Both the position numbers and the translations under genes were made by a program. Positions 43,629 to 52,330 of a stretch of DNA of 64,000 nucleotides are shown here, piece after piece. The number at the start of each line of letters is the position of its first letter. The first letter of the stretch is position 1. Origin of the DNA: Peribacillus sp. FSL P2-0133 (GTDB taxonomy: Bacteria; Bacillota; Bacilli; Bacillales; DSM-1321); assembly GCF_037975445.1 (NCBI RefSeq), contig NZ_CP150254.1, forward strand, positions 4,586,001 through 4,650,000, in the 5' to 3' direction. The notes below the pieces were generated by a model. The model did not search any database and was not told the origin of the DNA. It saw nothing but the letters and a program-made list of their open reading frames with translations.

Positions 43629-45593
43629 ATGATCATGGCTCAATTCAAGAATCTGTTTACCCATTTAACGATCGGTTCTACTGAATTAAAAAACCGGATC
43701 TTAAGTACAGCACATCAAACAAATCATGTCACGGACGGAATCCCCACTTCGGATATGGTCGCCTATCATGAAGCCCGTGCTAAAGGTGGCGTCGGATTGA
43801 TCATCCTTGAAGCGGCATCCGTACATCCATCCGGCATGCTTACGTCCAAAACGATTGCAGGATATGACCAGAGAATTGTCGATGCCTACAAAGAACTTTC
43901 CGAAACGCTCCATAAGTATGGAACGAAGGTTTTCTCCCAGCTATTTCATGGCGGAAGGGAAGTTGTATCGAGCGACTATCGAAATGCCGCATGGGCGCCA
44001 TCCGCCGTTCCCAGTCTGCGTTTCGGCGTGATGCCAAAGCCAATGAGCTTAGAAGATATTGAAGGAGTGATTGAAGGGTTCGCCCATTCAGCACAGCTGG
44101 CAAAGGAGGGCGGACTTGATGGAGTGGAAATTTGCTGTTCACACGGATATCTTCCTGCCCAGTTTTGGTCGGTACATACAAATAAACGCACCGATCTCTA
44201 TGGCGGATCATTCGAAAATCGGATGCGATTCATCGTGGAAATTTTGGAGAAAGTATGGGAAAGAGTCGGAGAAGACTTTACCGTCGGCATTCGCATGAGC
44301 TCAGATGAACTGACGATGGACGGGACAACGATGAAGGATTCAGTGCAAATCGTCGAATATCTCGCGGAAAAAGTCCGATTGGATTTCATCAATGTCACAG
44401 CCGGAGATTCAAGCACCTTCGAGGGATCAACACATATCGTGCCGCCATCACCGATAAAGCACGCATACCTATCTCCACATGGATTCAAAATCAGGATGGC
44501 AGGAGCCGTACCGGTCTTTATCGGCAATAGAATTGTCGACCCCGTTGAGGCAGAACAGATCGTATCAACCGGAAAAGCCGATGTCGTCGGAATGACCAGG
44601 GCCTTAATTGTTGACCCTGACATGCCGAACAAAGCAAAAAACGGCGACCTGCAAACAATCGATGCATGCATAGGCTGTTTACAAGCCTGTATCGGTCACT
44701 ATCATAAAGGACTGCCAATTGGCTGTGTCCAAAATCCGACAACAGGTAAAGAAGCATGGATATTACCAGAATTAAAGAAAACAAGAAACAAACAAAATGT
44801 CCTGGTGATCGGCGCCGGACCTGGCGGATTACAAGCAGCGATAACTGCTGACTACCTAGGACATTCCGTTACACTGATCGATCAAAGCAAATCAATCGGC
44901 GGCCTGCTCCGCACCATGCGCAAAGCGCCAATGCGGCATGAACTGGCAGAATCGATGCTCGATAACTACTCCCGGAAATTAATGAGAAGCAATATAAATG
45001 TGCAATTAGGCAAAAAAGCAACCGCCCAAGAAATATCCGAATCGAAACCGGACGCCATCATCTGTGCAACAGGCTCACGGCCCTATACACCAGCCATCGA
45101 AGGAATGAATGACCCGCGGATCATCATGAGTGATGACCTATTCAGTTCAACAAAAAAAGTTGGGGAAAACGTGTTAGTATTCGACTTCGGCGGAGACTGG
45201 CCCGGCATGGAAGCAGCCATCTATCTAGCCGAAAAAGGACATGAAGTCACACTCATTTCATCACGACTGCACATCGGTGAAACCGTCCACCAATATCTAA
45301 GGAATGAATACCTAAAAAAACTATACAACCTAAACATCAAACTCCTTCCCCACTACGACATCGGGGCAATCAAAGAAAATCACGTCATTATCCGGAATCT
45401 ATTCACCCAACAAAAAGAAGAACTAACCAACTGGGACTCCATCGTCCTCTCCCTTGGCCGCATACCCAACACAGAACTATTCGAAGAAATGAAAGGCCAT
45501 GCTCCCGTTGTGAAACAAATTGGGGATTGCCTTGGACCGCGTACGATTGAGGAAGCTACGCATGAAGGGATGATGAGTGCTATAAGTTTATAG
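43629..45593 (+). CDS. Iron-sulfur flavoenzyme of the OYE/2,4-dienoyl-CoA reductase-trimethylamine dehydrogenase family
   Basis: About 654 residues. An N-terminal TIM barrel for FMN (LKNRILSTAHQTNHVTDGIP, SQLFHGGRE, EICCSHGYLPAQFWS, NKRTDLYGGSFENRMRF) is followed by a 4Fe-4S cluster motif CIGCLQACIG with a fourth Cys in GCVQNPTTG, and a FAD/NAD domain (VIGAGPGGLQAAITADYLGH). Relatives demethylate amines or betaines, or reduce enoyl groups. Pairing with a sodium symporter and a sigma-54 activator suggests catabolism of an imported methylated amine or betaine; this is inference. Start ATG 43629 is taken as best placed to AGGGAG; ATG 43635 is possible. A decayed copy of its 3' end is at 47790-48216. 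Confidence 0.88.
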   Translation: MIMAQFKNLFTHLTIGSTELKNRILSTAHQTNHVTDGIPTSDMVAYHEARAKGGVGLIILEAASVHPSGMLTSKTIAGYDQRIVDAYKELSETLHKYGTKVFSQLFHGGREVVSSDYRNAAWAPSAVPSLRFGVMPKPMSLEDIEGVIEGFAHSAQLAKEGGLDGVEICCSHGYLPAQFWSVHTNKRTDLYGGSFENRMRFIVEILEKVWERVGEDFTVGIRMSSDELTMDGTTMKDSVQIVEYLAEKVRLDFINVTAGDSSTFEGSTHIVPPSPIKHAYLSPHGFKIRMAGAVPVFIGNRIVDPVEAEQIVSTGKADVVGMTRALIVDPDMPNKAKNGDLQTIDACIGCLQACIGHYHKGLPIGCVQNPTTGKEAWILPELKKTRNKQNVLVIGAGPGGLQAAITADYLGHSVTLIDQSKSIGGLLRTMRKAPMRHELAESMLDNYSRKLMRSNINVQLGKKATAQEISESKPDAIICATGSRPYTPAIEGMNDPRIIMSDDLFSSTKKVGENVLVFDFGGDWPGMEAAIYLAEKGHEVTLISSRLHIGETVHQYLRNEYLKKLYNLNIKLLPHYDIGAIKENHVIIRNLFTQQKEELTNWDSIVLSLGRIPNTELFEEMKGHAPVVKQIGDCLGPRTIEEATHEGMMSAISL

Positions 45594-45599
45594 AGGGAA

Positions 45600-45633
45600 A
45601 GAGACATTCCTTTGGAATGTCTCTTTTTCTTAT
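45600..45633 (+). terminator. Terminator of the flavoenzyme gene
   Basis: AAGAGACATTCC pairs with GGAATGTCTCTT, then TTTCTTA. A diverged copy follows the relic at 48222. Confidence 0.88.
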
Positions 45634-45774
45634 AGCTTCCTACTGCCTCAGGACTTCCATGGATTAGTAGTTTCCTGCCGAATTAATAGACAACTTGTTA
45701 ATAAGTGCTTCGAAATTCTTTTACGCAAGTATAAAATTTCGAAGCTTCATCACCAAATAGTAATAGTGGTGAAG

Positions 45775-45931
45775 AAGCTCCAATAAAGATATGGAAACAA
45801 TTTCTCAGGATTTACCTGTGCCAAATTAGTTTTGGACTTGTAGAAAAAGGGTACATCCATTGAAGAAACTGAAGCAATTAGATAACAAAAAATCTGATGA
45901 GCGTGGAGGATTTAAAGGGAAAAATATTTAA
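45775..45931 (+). pseudogene. Remnant of a MazG-like NTP pyrophosphohydrolase gene
   Basis: Pieces in two frames match the C-terminus of phosphoribosyl-ATP pyrophosphatase-like/MazG-like proteins: GTSIEETEAIR (frame from 45852), then after a frame break KKSDERGGFKGK (to about 45929). Intact relatives read roughly GxSxEELExIRxxKxEERGGFxxxIFL. No start or ribosome site remains. The 45634-45958 gap otherwise shows only inverted pairs such as CTTCGAAATT/AATTTCGAAG. Confidence 0.5.
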
Positions 45932-45959
45932 ATGAATGTGTTATAAATAACCCTCTAAA

Positions 45960-45999
45960 AAAAGAACGCCACTATATTTCAAATGGCATTCTTTTTTAC
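45960..45999 (-). terminator. Terminator of the AIPR gene
   Basis: On the minus strand AAAAAAGAATGCCA pairs with TGGCGTTCTTTTTTT. Confidence 0.85.
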
Positions 46000-46009
46000 T
46001 ATTAAATAA

Positions 46010-47209
46010 TTACTCTGCTTGGTTAAGAAGGTATTGTGTAAGGACATTATTATATAATTGTTTCCAAGTGCCTGTATCTTTACCCACTGCATTTGGGTTA
46101 TTACCTAATGTTCGGCTTCTTTCTACAGTATCACCTACAAGGTTCTTACCAATCTCTTCAAAATATTCCATTGGGTCAGCTTTCCAATAGTAAACTCCGT
46201 CTTTTTCAGCAAGTAGTGCACGGAAAGCTCCTACAATAGGATATAAGAAGCCTTTAGGTGTACGGTGTTCCATGTTCTTCTTGTAGAACTTAGATTTAAA
46301 TTTAGTCTCCGATTTTGGGACCTCTACTCCTTTGACACGTCCGTACATGCCTCCATTATTTACTTCACGGTACTTTCTTGCCATGCTAGTTTCAATAAGA
46401 TCATACAATTTAAAAATGTCAGTCATTACATTTTTCATTTTGTAGTAAGGATTATTTTCCACATTATTTTCTTTTTCATACTTATCATAAGCGGTTGTAT
46501 AATCCTTAACACAAGTTTGTTTAGAACTATAAGCACTAACAGCCATTTTTTCACGATTGTCGTGTTTCTCTAAATTGAACATATAAAGCAGTGTTAGGAT
46601 ATCTGCAACATCAATGTCCTTATCTTCATTTTCTCTATATGCTATATTGTCCTTAAACGACTCGCTCTCAATCGCTTCTTTAATCATATTAAACTTCTGT
46701 TTCAGTTCAGCAATAGCTTTATCTTGAACTTGAACTGAGGTATTTCTTGCTGCAGCAACGTCTTCAAAAATGTCTTCAATACCTGTAAGAATTTCAATTC
46801 TAGCATATTGTTTTGTATCTGCACCAAGACTATCACGGTAGTCAAGGATTGTTTTATAGGTGTGTCCACCGTCAACATTTCCGTGAACAGTCTCATCTTC
46901 TATGAAAATAGTTAACTCTGAGTTTGCATTATCAAACTTAACATCTTGGGCTGATAATAAAATACCTCTATTTAATATAAAGAATGGAGAGTGCTCCGAT
47001 AATAAACCATCCTTTATACGTCCAGCAACTTTCGTTCTCATATTTTGCTCACGTGGATTGGTCTTGGTAGGAATGTTATCAGGAAGCTCTCTTATATCTA
47101 CTATTGCAAAGATCATTTCTGGTGCTTTTCTCTTAGTGTCATCCATGAAAATTCCATATGGATTCGGGATTTTTCTTAAACTTTCAACTTTAAATTTAAT
47201 TTTTTGCAT
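46010..47209 (-). CDS. AIPR-family (abortive infection phage resistance) protein
   Basis: 399 residues from ATG 47209, after GAGAGGAG. The AIPR-type core is visible: SPFFILNRGILLSAQDVKFD (about 80-100) and NVDGGHTYKTILDYR (the family's DGGHT/NGCQT motif), then VAAARNTSVQVQDKAIAELK. AIPR proteins occur in phage-defence loci, alone or in larger systems; biochemistry is not settled. It is divergent from an XRE gene with a symmetric site between, suggesting a self-contained regulated unit. It marks the start of the AT-rich defence island. Confidence 0.78.
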   Translation of the reverse strand: MQKIKFKVESLRKIPNPYGIFMDDTKRKAPEMIFAIVDIRELPDNIPTKTNPREQNMRTKVAGRIKDGLLSEHSPFFILNRGILLSAQDVKFDNANSELTIFIEDETVHGNVDGGHTYKTILDYRDSLGADTKQYARIEILTGIEDIFEDVAAARNTSVQVQDKAIAELKQKFNMIKEAIESESFKDNIAYRENEDKDIDVADILTLLYMFNLEKHDNREKMAVSAYSSKQTCVKDYTTAYDKYEKENNVENNPYYKMKNVMTDIFKLYDLIETSMARKYREVNNGGMYGRVKGVEVPKSETKFKSKFYKKNMEHRTPKGFLYPIVGAFRALLAEKDGVYYWKADPMEYFEEIGKNLVGDTVERSRTLGNNPNAVGKDTGTWKQLYNNVLTQYLLNQAE

Positions 47210-47311
47210 TTTACATTCTCCTCTCAAATTTTTTCATTAGCTGACTGCTGAGGGGCAGTAGCCTTGGTAATTGGTAACTAAATACAGTATAAAATGTTCT
47301 CAAAGAAAAAT

Positions 47312-47331
47312 AAACATACTATAGTGTGTTT
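47312..47331. promoter_or_regulatory. Operator-like palindrome between AIPR and XRE genes
   Basis: AAACATACTATAGTGTGTTT is palindromic except for one base pair in each arm, centred on ACTATAGT. Controller proteins of restriction systems bind similar ACT-TATA-AGT boxes. It lies 40 bases before the XRE start and near possible promoter elements of both genes. Confidence 0.6.
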
Positions 47332-47370
47332 ATAAATATTTTATTATAATTAGATTAGAGGTGAAATTTT

Positions 47371-47604
47371 ATGGATAAGGAACAAGAAAAAAAGTTTAAA
47401 AAAATAATCGGGGAAGCAATTCGAATTGAGAGGGAGCGAAATGGCTTTACTCAAGCAATATTAGCTGAGGGGGCAGGATTACATCATAATTTTATTGGGC
47501 TCGTCGAAAGAGGAGAAAAATCATTAACAGTAACTTCTTTACATAAAATTTGTTTGGCACTTGGTTTAGGTATGAGTGATTTACTTCAACAAATAAAGCT
47601 GTAA
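47371..47604 (+). CDS. XRE-family controller-type regulator
   Basis: 77 residues, the size of restriction-modification controller (C) proteins. Helix-turn-helix: FTQAILAEGAGLHHNFIGLV, followed by ERGEKSLTVTSLHKICLALG. ATG 47371 follows GAGGTGAA. It faces away from the AIPR gene and probably represses or times that gene through the palindrome at 47312-47331. Confidence 0.9.
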   Translation: MDKEQEKKFKKIIGEAIRIERERNGFTQAILAEGAGLHHNFIGLVERGEKSLTVTSLHKICLALGLGMSDLLQQIKL

Positions 47605-47789
47605 TTGTATTCCTAAAACCTTCAAACGCCACTAAAACCATTTAATATGAAATTAAAATCAACTTCTATTTTTCGTAAATTAAGAATTAATTTACGAAAC
47701 TAACCCCCTACATGGAACCGATTGCTAATTCGAAAGGGACGATAAAGAGAAAATATAAAGGGTATTTATAGAAACTCCTCAACTAATTA

Positions 47790-48216
47790 AGTTGGGGACA
47801 ACGTACTGGTGCTCGACTTTGGCTGTGACTGGCCTGAAAGAAGCCATCTATTTAGCCGAAAAAGGCAATAGAATAACACTCATATCATCACGACTGCATA
47901 TTGGTTGATTTGCCAATATCTCAGGAATGAATACCTAAAAAAACTATACAACCTAAACGTCAAACTCCTTCCCCACTACGACATCGGGGCAATCAAAGAA
48001 GATCACGTCATCATCCGGAATCTATTCACCCAACAAAAACAAGAACTAACAAACTGGGACTCCATCATCCTCTCCCTTGGCCGCATTCCCAACACAGAGC
48101 TATTCGAAGAAATGAAAGGCCATGCGCCTATTGTGAAACAGATTGGAGATTGTCTTGGTCCGCGGACGATAGAGGAAGCAACGCATGAGGGGATGATGAG
48201 TGCTATAAGTTTATAG
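47790..48216 (+). pseudogene. 3' relic of a second flavoenzyme gene
   Basis: From about 47793 (GTTGGGGACAACGTACTGGT) the sequence follows 45160-45593 of the intact flavoenzyme gene. The first part has frame breaks and an in-frame TGA near 47907 (TTGGTTGATTTG where the intact gene reads ATCGGTGAAACC). The last 103 codons are open and close to identical (YLRNEYLKKLYNLNVKLLPH). The terminator is copied too. It is what is left of a duplicate or paralogue; the AIPR-XRE unit lies between the two copies. Confidence 0.88.
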
Positions 48217-48221
48217 AGGGG

Positions 48222-48255
48222 AGAGACATTCCTTGGGGGGATGTCTCTTTTTTGT
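48222..48255 (+). terminator. Relic copy of the flavoenzyme terminator
   Basis: AGAGACATTCC pairs with GGATGTCTCT, then TTTTTTG. Same hairpin as at 45600, slightly diverged; also usable as an end for the converging DUF1643 gene. Confidence 0.75.
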
Positions 48256-48333
48256 TCTTTTCAAGCACCCCTGAAATAATAGGGACTACTTATTTTGAAG
48301 AGTCGAACTGAACCAAGTACCGTTCAATCGATT

Positions 48334-49662
48334 CTAAAAGATAATTCCAGCACCACCTGTCGCAATACATGTTTGTTCAACTTTTAATGTATAGTCATCT
48401 TTACTGAATACATGTACATATCGATTCCATGTGACTGTTCCGATATCATTTATGGTATGAAATACAATGACGGGATAGCCTTCCCTACTGTAATAAAAAT
48501 GAGGTTCTATTATATCAGGCTCTTTCTCAATCATTTCCCATTCATCATTAACGTTATAATCATATGATTCATCTCCTGATTCCTCTTGCACTGGCAAGAT
48601 AACATCTCTTCCCCAAGATGTCCCATGCCAATTAGCTCCAAACTCATTTAATTCATGATAAACGATTGCTGCCTGTAAATAAGATAAAGGAGTTTTATCT
48701 CCTTCAATGACTTCCATAAAATCTGACAATGCATGAGCTGGTTTTGGAGCTGATAAGAAACCTTCTAATCGCTTACAATCTTCTAAATCCTGTAACTCCT
48801 TTTCTTCAGGAATTGCCCATACGATTCCATTTCCGTTTCCACCGCCATCACTAAATTGATACGCCCTTAGTTTATAACCTCTTTGGATGTGTAGGTGTGA
48901 AAATCCCTTTACAATGGATTCAGGATTTGCAGGCGTTCTAAACCATCCATAGTCGTGATCATCATATTTTTCTACTTGTTTCGTTTCTACAATTAAATTA
49001 GGTTTTGTTGCATAGCTTGGAAATCGTTGTTTACAAAACTGCTGCTTATATAGCATAATAAGCTCTTTTGCCACCATTGGTCTTTGAGTTGGAATGAGCG
49101 GACATGGATGATAATAGTCATCCCTTTTGTCATGTTTTTTTCCGAAAGAAGGAACCTTTGTTTCTTTTATTAATTTAAGCCATTTCTCCTTAATTAATTG
49201 AAAGTTCTTCCACCTCTTTTCATGTTTAACACCCCAGCCAAGAAGAATCCAAGGGTGCGATTTAAATTCATTTATATTAACTAGCGGTTCTGTAATATCA
49301 TACTCACCAGTATGGACAAGATTTTCAAAATGTTCAATTGCATCTTTTGACTTAGCATTTTGAAGATTAAAAATATTATATATATGTAATCGTCCTGAAA
49401 TAGGCTGATCTTTACCATAAATTCCTTCGATAACAGAGACTAACTGTTTCATAGTAGGGTCTTCTGCCTTTATCCAACCACTGGCAGACCCCACTGTATT
49501 AAGTAAATGAGTTAATTCTTTATCTAGTGTGGCTGATCCTGGATTTTGTAAAAGACATGCTCCAATAGATTCCTCCGCACTACCCCACTGAATGTAAGCA
49601 GAAGTTCGATAAATATTTTCTCCCCTTTTAACAAATGATCCATAAGCCTTTAGCTCCATCAT
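48334..49662 (-). CDS. DUF1643-domain protein, candidate defence partner of a nuclease
   Basis: 442 residues. Residues about 20-165 match the DUF1643 pattern: YRTSAYIQWG, SIGACLLQNPGSATLDK, AEDPTMKQLVSVIE, LHIYNIFNLQNAKSKDA and SHPWILLGWGVKHEKRW. The remaining 280 residues (GWFRTPANPESIVKGFSHLH, SDGGGNGNGIVWAIPEE, NWHGTSWGRDVILP) fit no family I know. ATG 49662 follows AAGGAG. It is encoded 18 bases after a PD-(D/E)XK nuclease gene, so the two probably work together. The function of DUF1643 is unknown. Confidence 0.75.
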   Translation of the reverse strand: MMELKAYGSFVKRGENIYRTSAYIQWGSAEESIGACLLQNPGSATLDKELTHLLNTVGSASGWIKAEDPTMKQLVSVIEGIYGKDQPISGRLHIYNIFNLQNAKSKDAIEHFENLVHTGEYDITEPLVNINEFKSHPWILLGWGVKHEKRWKNFQLIKEKWLKLIKETKVPSFGKKHDKRDDYYHPCPLIPTQRPMVAKELIMLYKQQFCKQRFPSYATKPNLIVETKQVEKYDDHDYGWFRTPANPESIVKGFSHLHIQRGYKLRAYQFSDGGGNGNGIVWAIPEEKELQDLEDCKRLEGFLSAPKPAHALSDFMEVIEGDKTPLSYLQAAIVYHELNEFGANWHGTSWGRDVILPVQEESGDESYDYNVNDEWEMIEKEPDIIEPHFYYSREGYPVIVFHTINDIGTVTWNRYVHVFSKDDYTLKVEQTCIATGGAGIIF

Positions 49663-49680
49663 GCTTAATCTCCTTTTTTA

Positions 49681-50655
49681 CTATCGTAAATTATACGCTA
49701 AATCGATGTATGGTTTAATTTGTTCAAAGCTATCTACCCATTCTAATCTTATATAAGCTTCATGAGGATATTTTTCAATCTCATAGTCTGGTCTATGAAA
49801 GTTCCTACTCAGCACTTTATCTATTTCCTCTTGAATACTAAGACCTAATCTCTCCTCTTTCTTACCGATATGAAGAATAAAATGCCTTTGCCTTTGGATA
49901 GATAACGTAGCAAATTTGGGTTTTCTAACTCTTTTATATCCGATTCCATCTTTCGTTCCTGCATCTTGTATATCTTGGTATCCTGATTCATTCCAGATAT
50001 AATCATGAATTTTCCTTGCTAACTTTTGAGCCTTAACCTTCTCAAACTGAAGAAAGAAATATTCATTTGTCTTTGCTCCACCTATACAATTAATGACACA
50101 GAATTCTTCAAACTGTTCCAATAAGAAACATGTTAATACATCATTTGATTGTTTAAAAAATTGATATTGTTCCTGTAAAAAGTTCCTGATATCACTCCAG
50201 GTCAAAATGATATTTTTTTCAACCTTTTGATTGATAGCAAATCTCTTTTTATGACCTTCAAGCTGGTTAATTTCTAAGTAAGAATTTAATCCTATCTTCG
50301 TTTCTATTAAAATAGAAACATTTTCCGATAAAATCGCTCCATCGGGAATATAATATTTCTTCATTTGTAAGTTATTTATCATGTTTTTAGTTTCTGCAAT
50401 TCCTATTACAACGGCTTGTGGAGTCTTGCGATGAAGCTCATTAGAGACTTGATACATGTATTCAAACGTATCCTTTTCATTTCCGTTTAACCCTAACCAT
50501 ATTGTCAATTTCATTGTAAGAATTTGTGAAGAGTTTTGTAAAACATTAATAAAAGCCTTGGTGGTATTATTCTCTATTTGTAATTGTTTAGTGTCTTCTG
50601 AGCCTTTACTCGTTTGTCCACGATAATAATGAAAAATATTTTTATAAATAGACAT
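49681..50655 (-). CDS. PD-(D/E)XK superfamily nuclease
   Basis: 324 residues from ATG 50655, after AAGGTGATAAG; the frame is open upstream but has no ribosome site. The catalytic motif is clear: IPDGAILSENVSILIETKIG gives Asp105 and Glu118-x-Lys120. The N-terminal NIFHYYRG...TKAFINVL pattern is common among such nucleases of defence loci. It should cut DNA (or RNA) in a metal-dependent way. First of a two-gene unit with the DUF1643 protein. What triggers it is unknown. Confidence 0.8.
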   Translation of the reverse strand: MSIYKNIFHYYRGQTSKGSEDTKQLQIENNTTKAFINVLQNSSQILTMKLTIWLGLNGNEKDTFEYMYQVSNELHRKTPQAVVIGIAETKNMINNLQMKKYYIPDGAILSENVSILIETKIGLNSYLEINQLEGHKKRFAINQKVEKNIILTWSDIRNFLQEQYQFFKQSNDVLTCFLLEQFEEFCVINCIGGAKTNEYFFLQFEKVKAQKLARKIHDYIWNESGYQDIQDAGTKDGIGYKRVRKPKFATLSIQRQRHFILHIGKKEERLGLSIQEEIDKVLSRNFHRPDYEIEKYPHEAYIRLEWVDSFEQIKPYIDLAYNLR

Positions 50656-51152
50656 TCTTATCACCTTGAATTTTTGAGATTTGAAGTAAATATTGAAATT
50701 ATTAAAATATATGTCACTATTCAACGCTAACTTATATTTGAATCCTGACATACCCTCTCTATATAATAAGTCCTTATATTCCCATAATTTACATTGTAAC
50801 ACATTCCAATTAGTAGATTATTCTTCCTAAATTATTCTCTCCAATCCAAAAAAGAGAAACTAGATTAACATCCCATTTCTCTTTGAAAACTTTTTTCTTT
50901 TTTTACCTGATAATTATGTTAAGAATTATTTAACCCGCTTGCGTAACTCATTTCATAGTTGTTAAGAAGGCAGTGACCACAGATTTACGAAGCACCTACT
51001 TGTAAATTTTATAAAACTTAAACTTATAAAGGTGATAATATTTTAAAATTTAACTATTATTATCTGGTAGCATTAATTGTGCAATTAGTTTTTTAATTTT
51101 TTTTAGAACTATACAACTTAAAAATTCTTAAAAAAGCAATTTCGAGAACTCT
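50656..51152. other. AT-rich gap without a gene
   Basis: No frame with a ribosome site is seen on either strand. It must hold the promoter of the nuclease-DUF1643 unit and the end of the DGQHR transcript. I find no clear terminator. Confidence 0.5.
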
Positions 51153-52319
51153 CTAATTATTACTTAATTCTCTATATTCTCCCTCTAAAGTCTTAATGAA
51201 ATTTTCATCTCCTATTAGAGTTGTTCGTAACTTTCTATATAATTCAGACTGTAGACCTTGACTACCCGCTTTTCCAAGTTTATCAACTGAAAATTCATCG
51301 CTCTTAATATTTCGGAAAAATTCCTTAAGTTCTTCTCTATTAAATTGTCTATTTTCTACACAGAATTTAATATAAACGTAGTATAAAAGCTTCATTAAAG
51401 CACCAAACCCCGTAGTCTTTAAAAACACATAGTTTTTTCTGTCATCCCATTCATCTTTAAATGTTTGTTTAATAGCTAGATAATAACTTAATAACAACTT
51501 TATTATTTCCTTTTCATCTTTATCTTTCAAAAAAGATTTATAGGTATGGGCTCTTCTATCCTTTATATACCTTAATAGCTCATCAATAAAGGCTGATTGA
51601 GAAATGGACCCTGGCCCACTACCTAACATCCTTATTTCGTTAAAAAACGGTGAAATAGGATTACTATTTAACCATTTTACAATAGAATGGGACCTTTTAA
51701 TTTCATTATATTTATCCTGATTAAATGAGCTTAAATCATACAATAATGATTTATTGACCGGCTTTTGTTTTCCGTTTATTATGCTAAAAATTTCTGCCTG
51801 AAGAGGAATTTCTAAATTTATAAATATCGTTACAACTATTTCAAAATCATCACTTATTTTGTCATTTTCAGTAAAACCGAACGATGCTAATCTATGCTGC
51901 CCGTCTACAATAAATGCATCAATTTTGTCAGGAGATAAGGTTAGTGAAATAATATCATTGTTTTCTGAAATCTCGTATCCATCCATTTCAAAATTATCAT
52001 TTATTTCATCATCAACCCATTTATTATTTATCGAGACAATAATACTATTAGGAAGTATCCCATCTTGGCCAGAGATGTAATCTGCAATTTCCTTTAATCT
52101 GTTGTATTGTAACACCCTTTGAATTCCAGTATCCGATGTGAGGACATTTAATTTTTCTTTCACCTCATGAATATACTTGTTTTCCTTACTTTCCCCACTA
52201 TCTCTCCAATGTAAAGTGGATATTTTTAATAAATCTTTTGCCTTCATTTTCCCTATATAGAATACATTCTGATTTTGTGAAACTTGAAAAAGCTTTAAAT
52301 TTATTTTATTACTAGTCAT
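51153..52319 (-). CDS. DGQHR-domain (DndB-like) protein
   Basis: 388 residues. The signature AFIVDGQHRLASFGF puts DGQHR at 139-143, followed by VVTIFINLEIPLQAEIFSIINGKQKPV (the usual INxxQKxV motif), as in DndB and related proteins that act at DNA-modification or defence loci. The DGQHR fold is related to ParB/Srx-type nucleotide binding. The C-terminal 170 residues are not assigned. It is encoded 11 bases after the membrane coiled-coil gene. No dnd genes are in the window, so it is not a phosphorothioation operon. Confidence 0.82.
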   Translation of the reverse strand: MTSNKINLKLFQVSQNQNVFYIGKMKAKDLLKISTLHWRDSGESKENKYIHEVKEKLNVLTSDTGIQRVLQYNRLKEIADYISGQDGILPNSIIVSINNKWVDDEINDNFEMDGYEISENNDIISLTLSPDKIDAFIVDGQHRLASFGFTENDKISDDFEIVVTIFINLEIPLQAEIFSIINGKQKPVNKSLLYDLSSFNQDKYNEIKRSHSIVKWLNSNPISPFFNEIRMLGSGPGSISQSAFIDELLRYIKDRRAHTYKSFLKDKDEKEIIKLLLSYYLAIKQTFKDEWDDRKNYVFLKTTGFGALMKLLYYVYIKFCVENRQFNREELKEFFRNIKSDEFSVDKLGKAGSQGLQSELYRKLRTTLIGDENFIKTLEGEYRELSNN

Positions 52320-52330
52320 TTAGATTACCC

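Noticed and set aside
51153-52319. DNA phosphorothioation (dnd) operon
   Set aside because: Only a DGQHR protein is present; no DndA, DndC, DndD or DndE-like gene is in the window.
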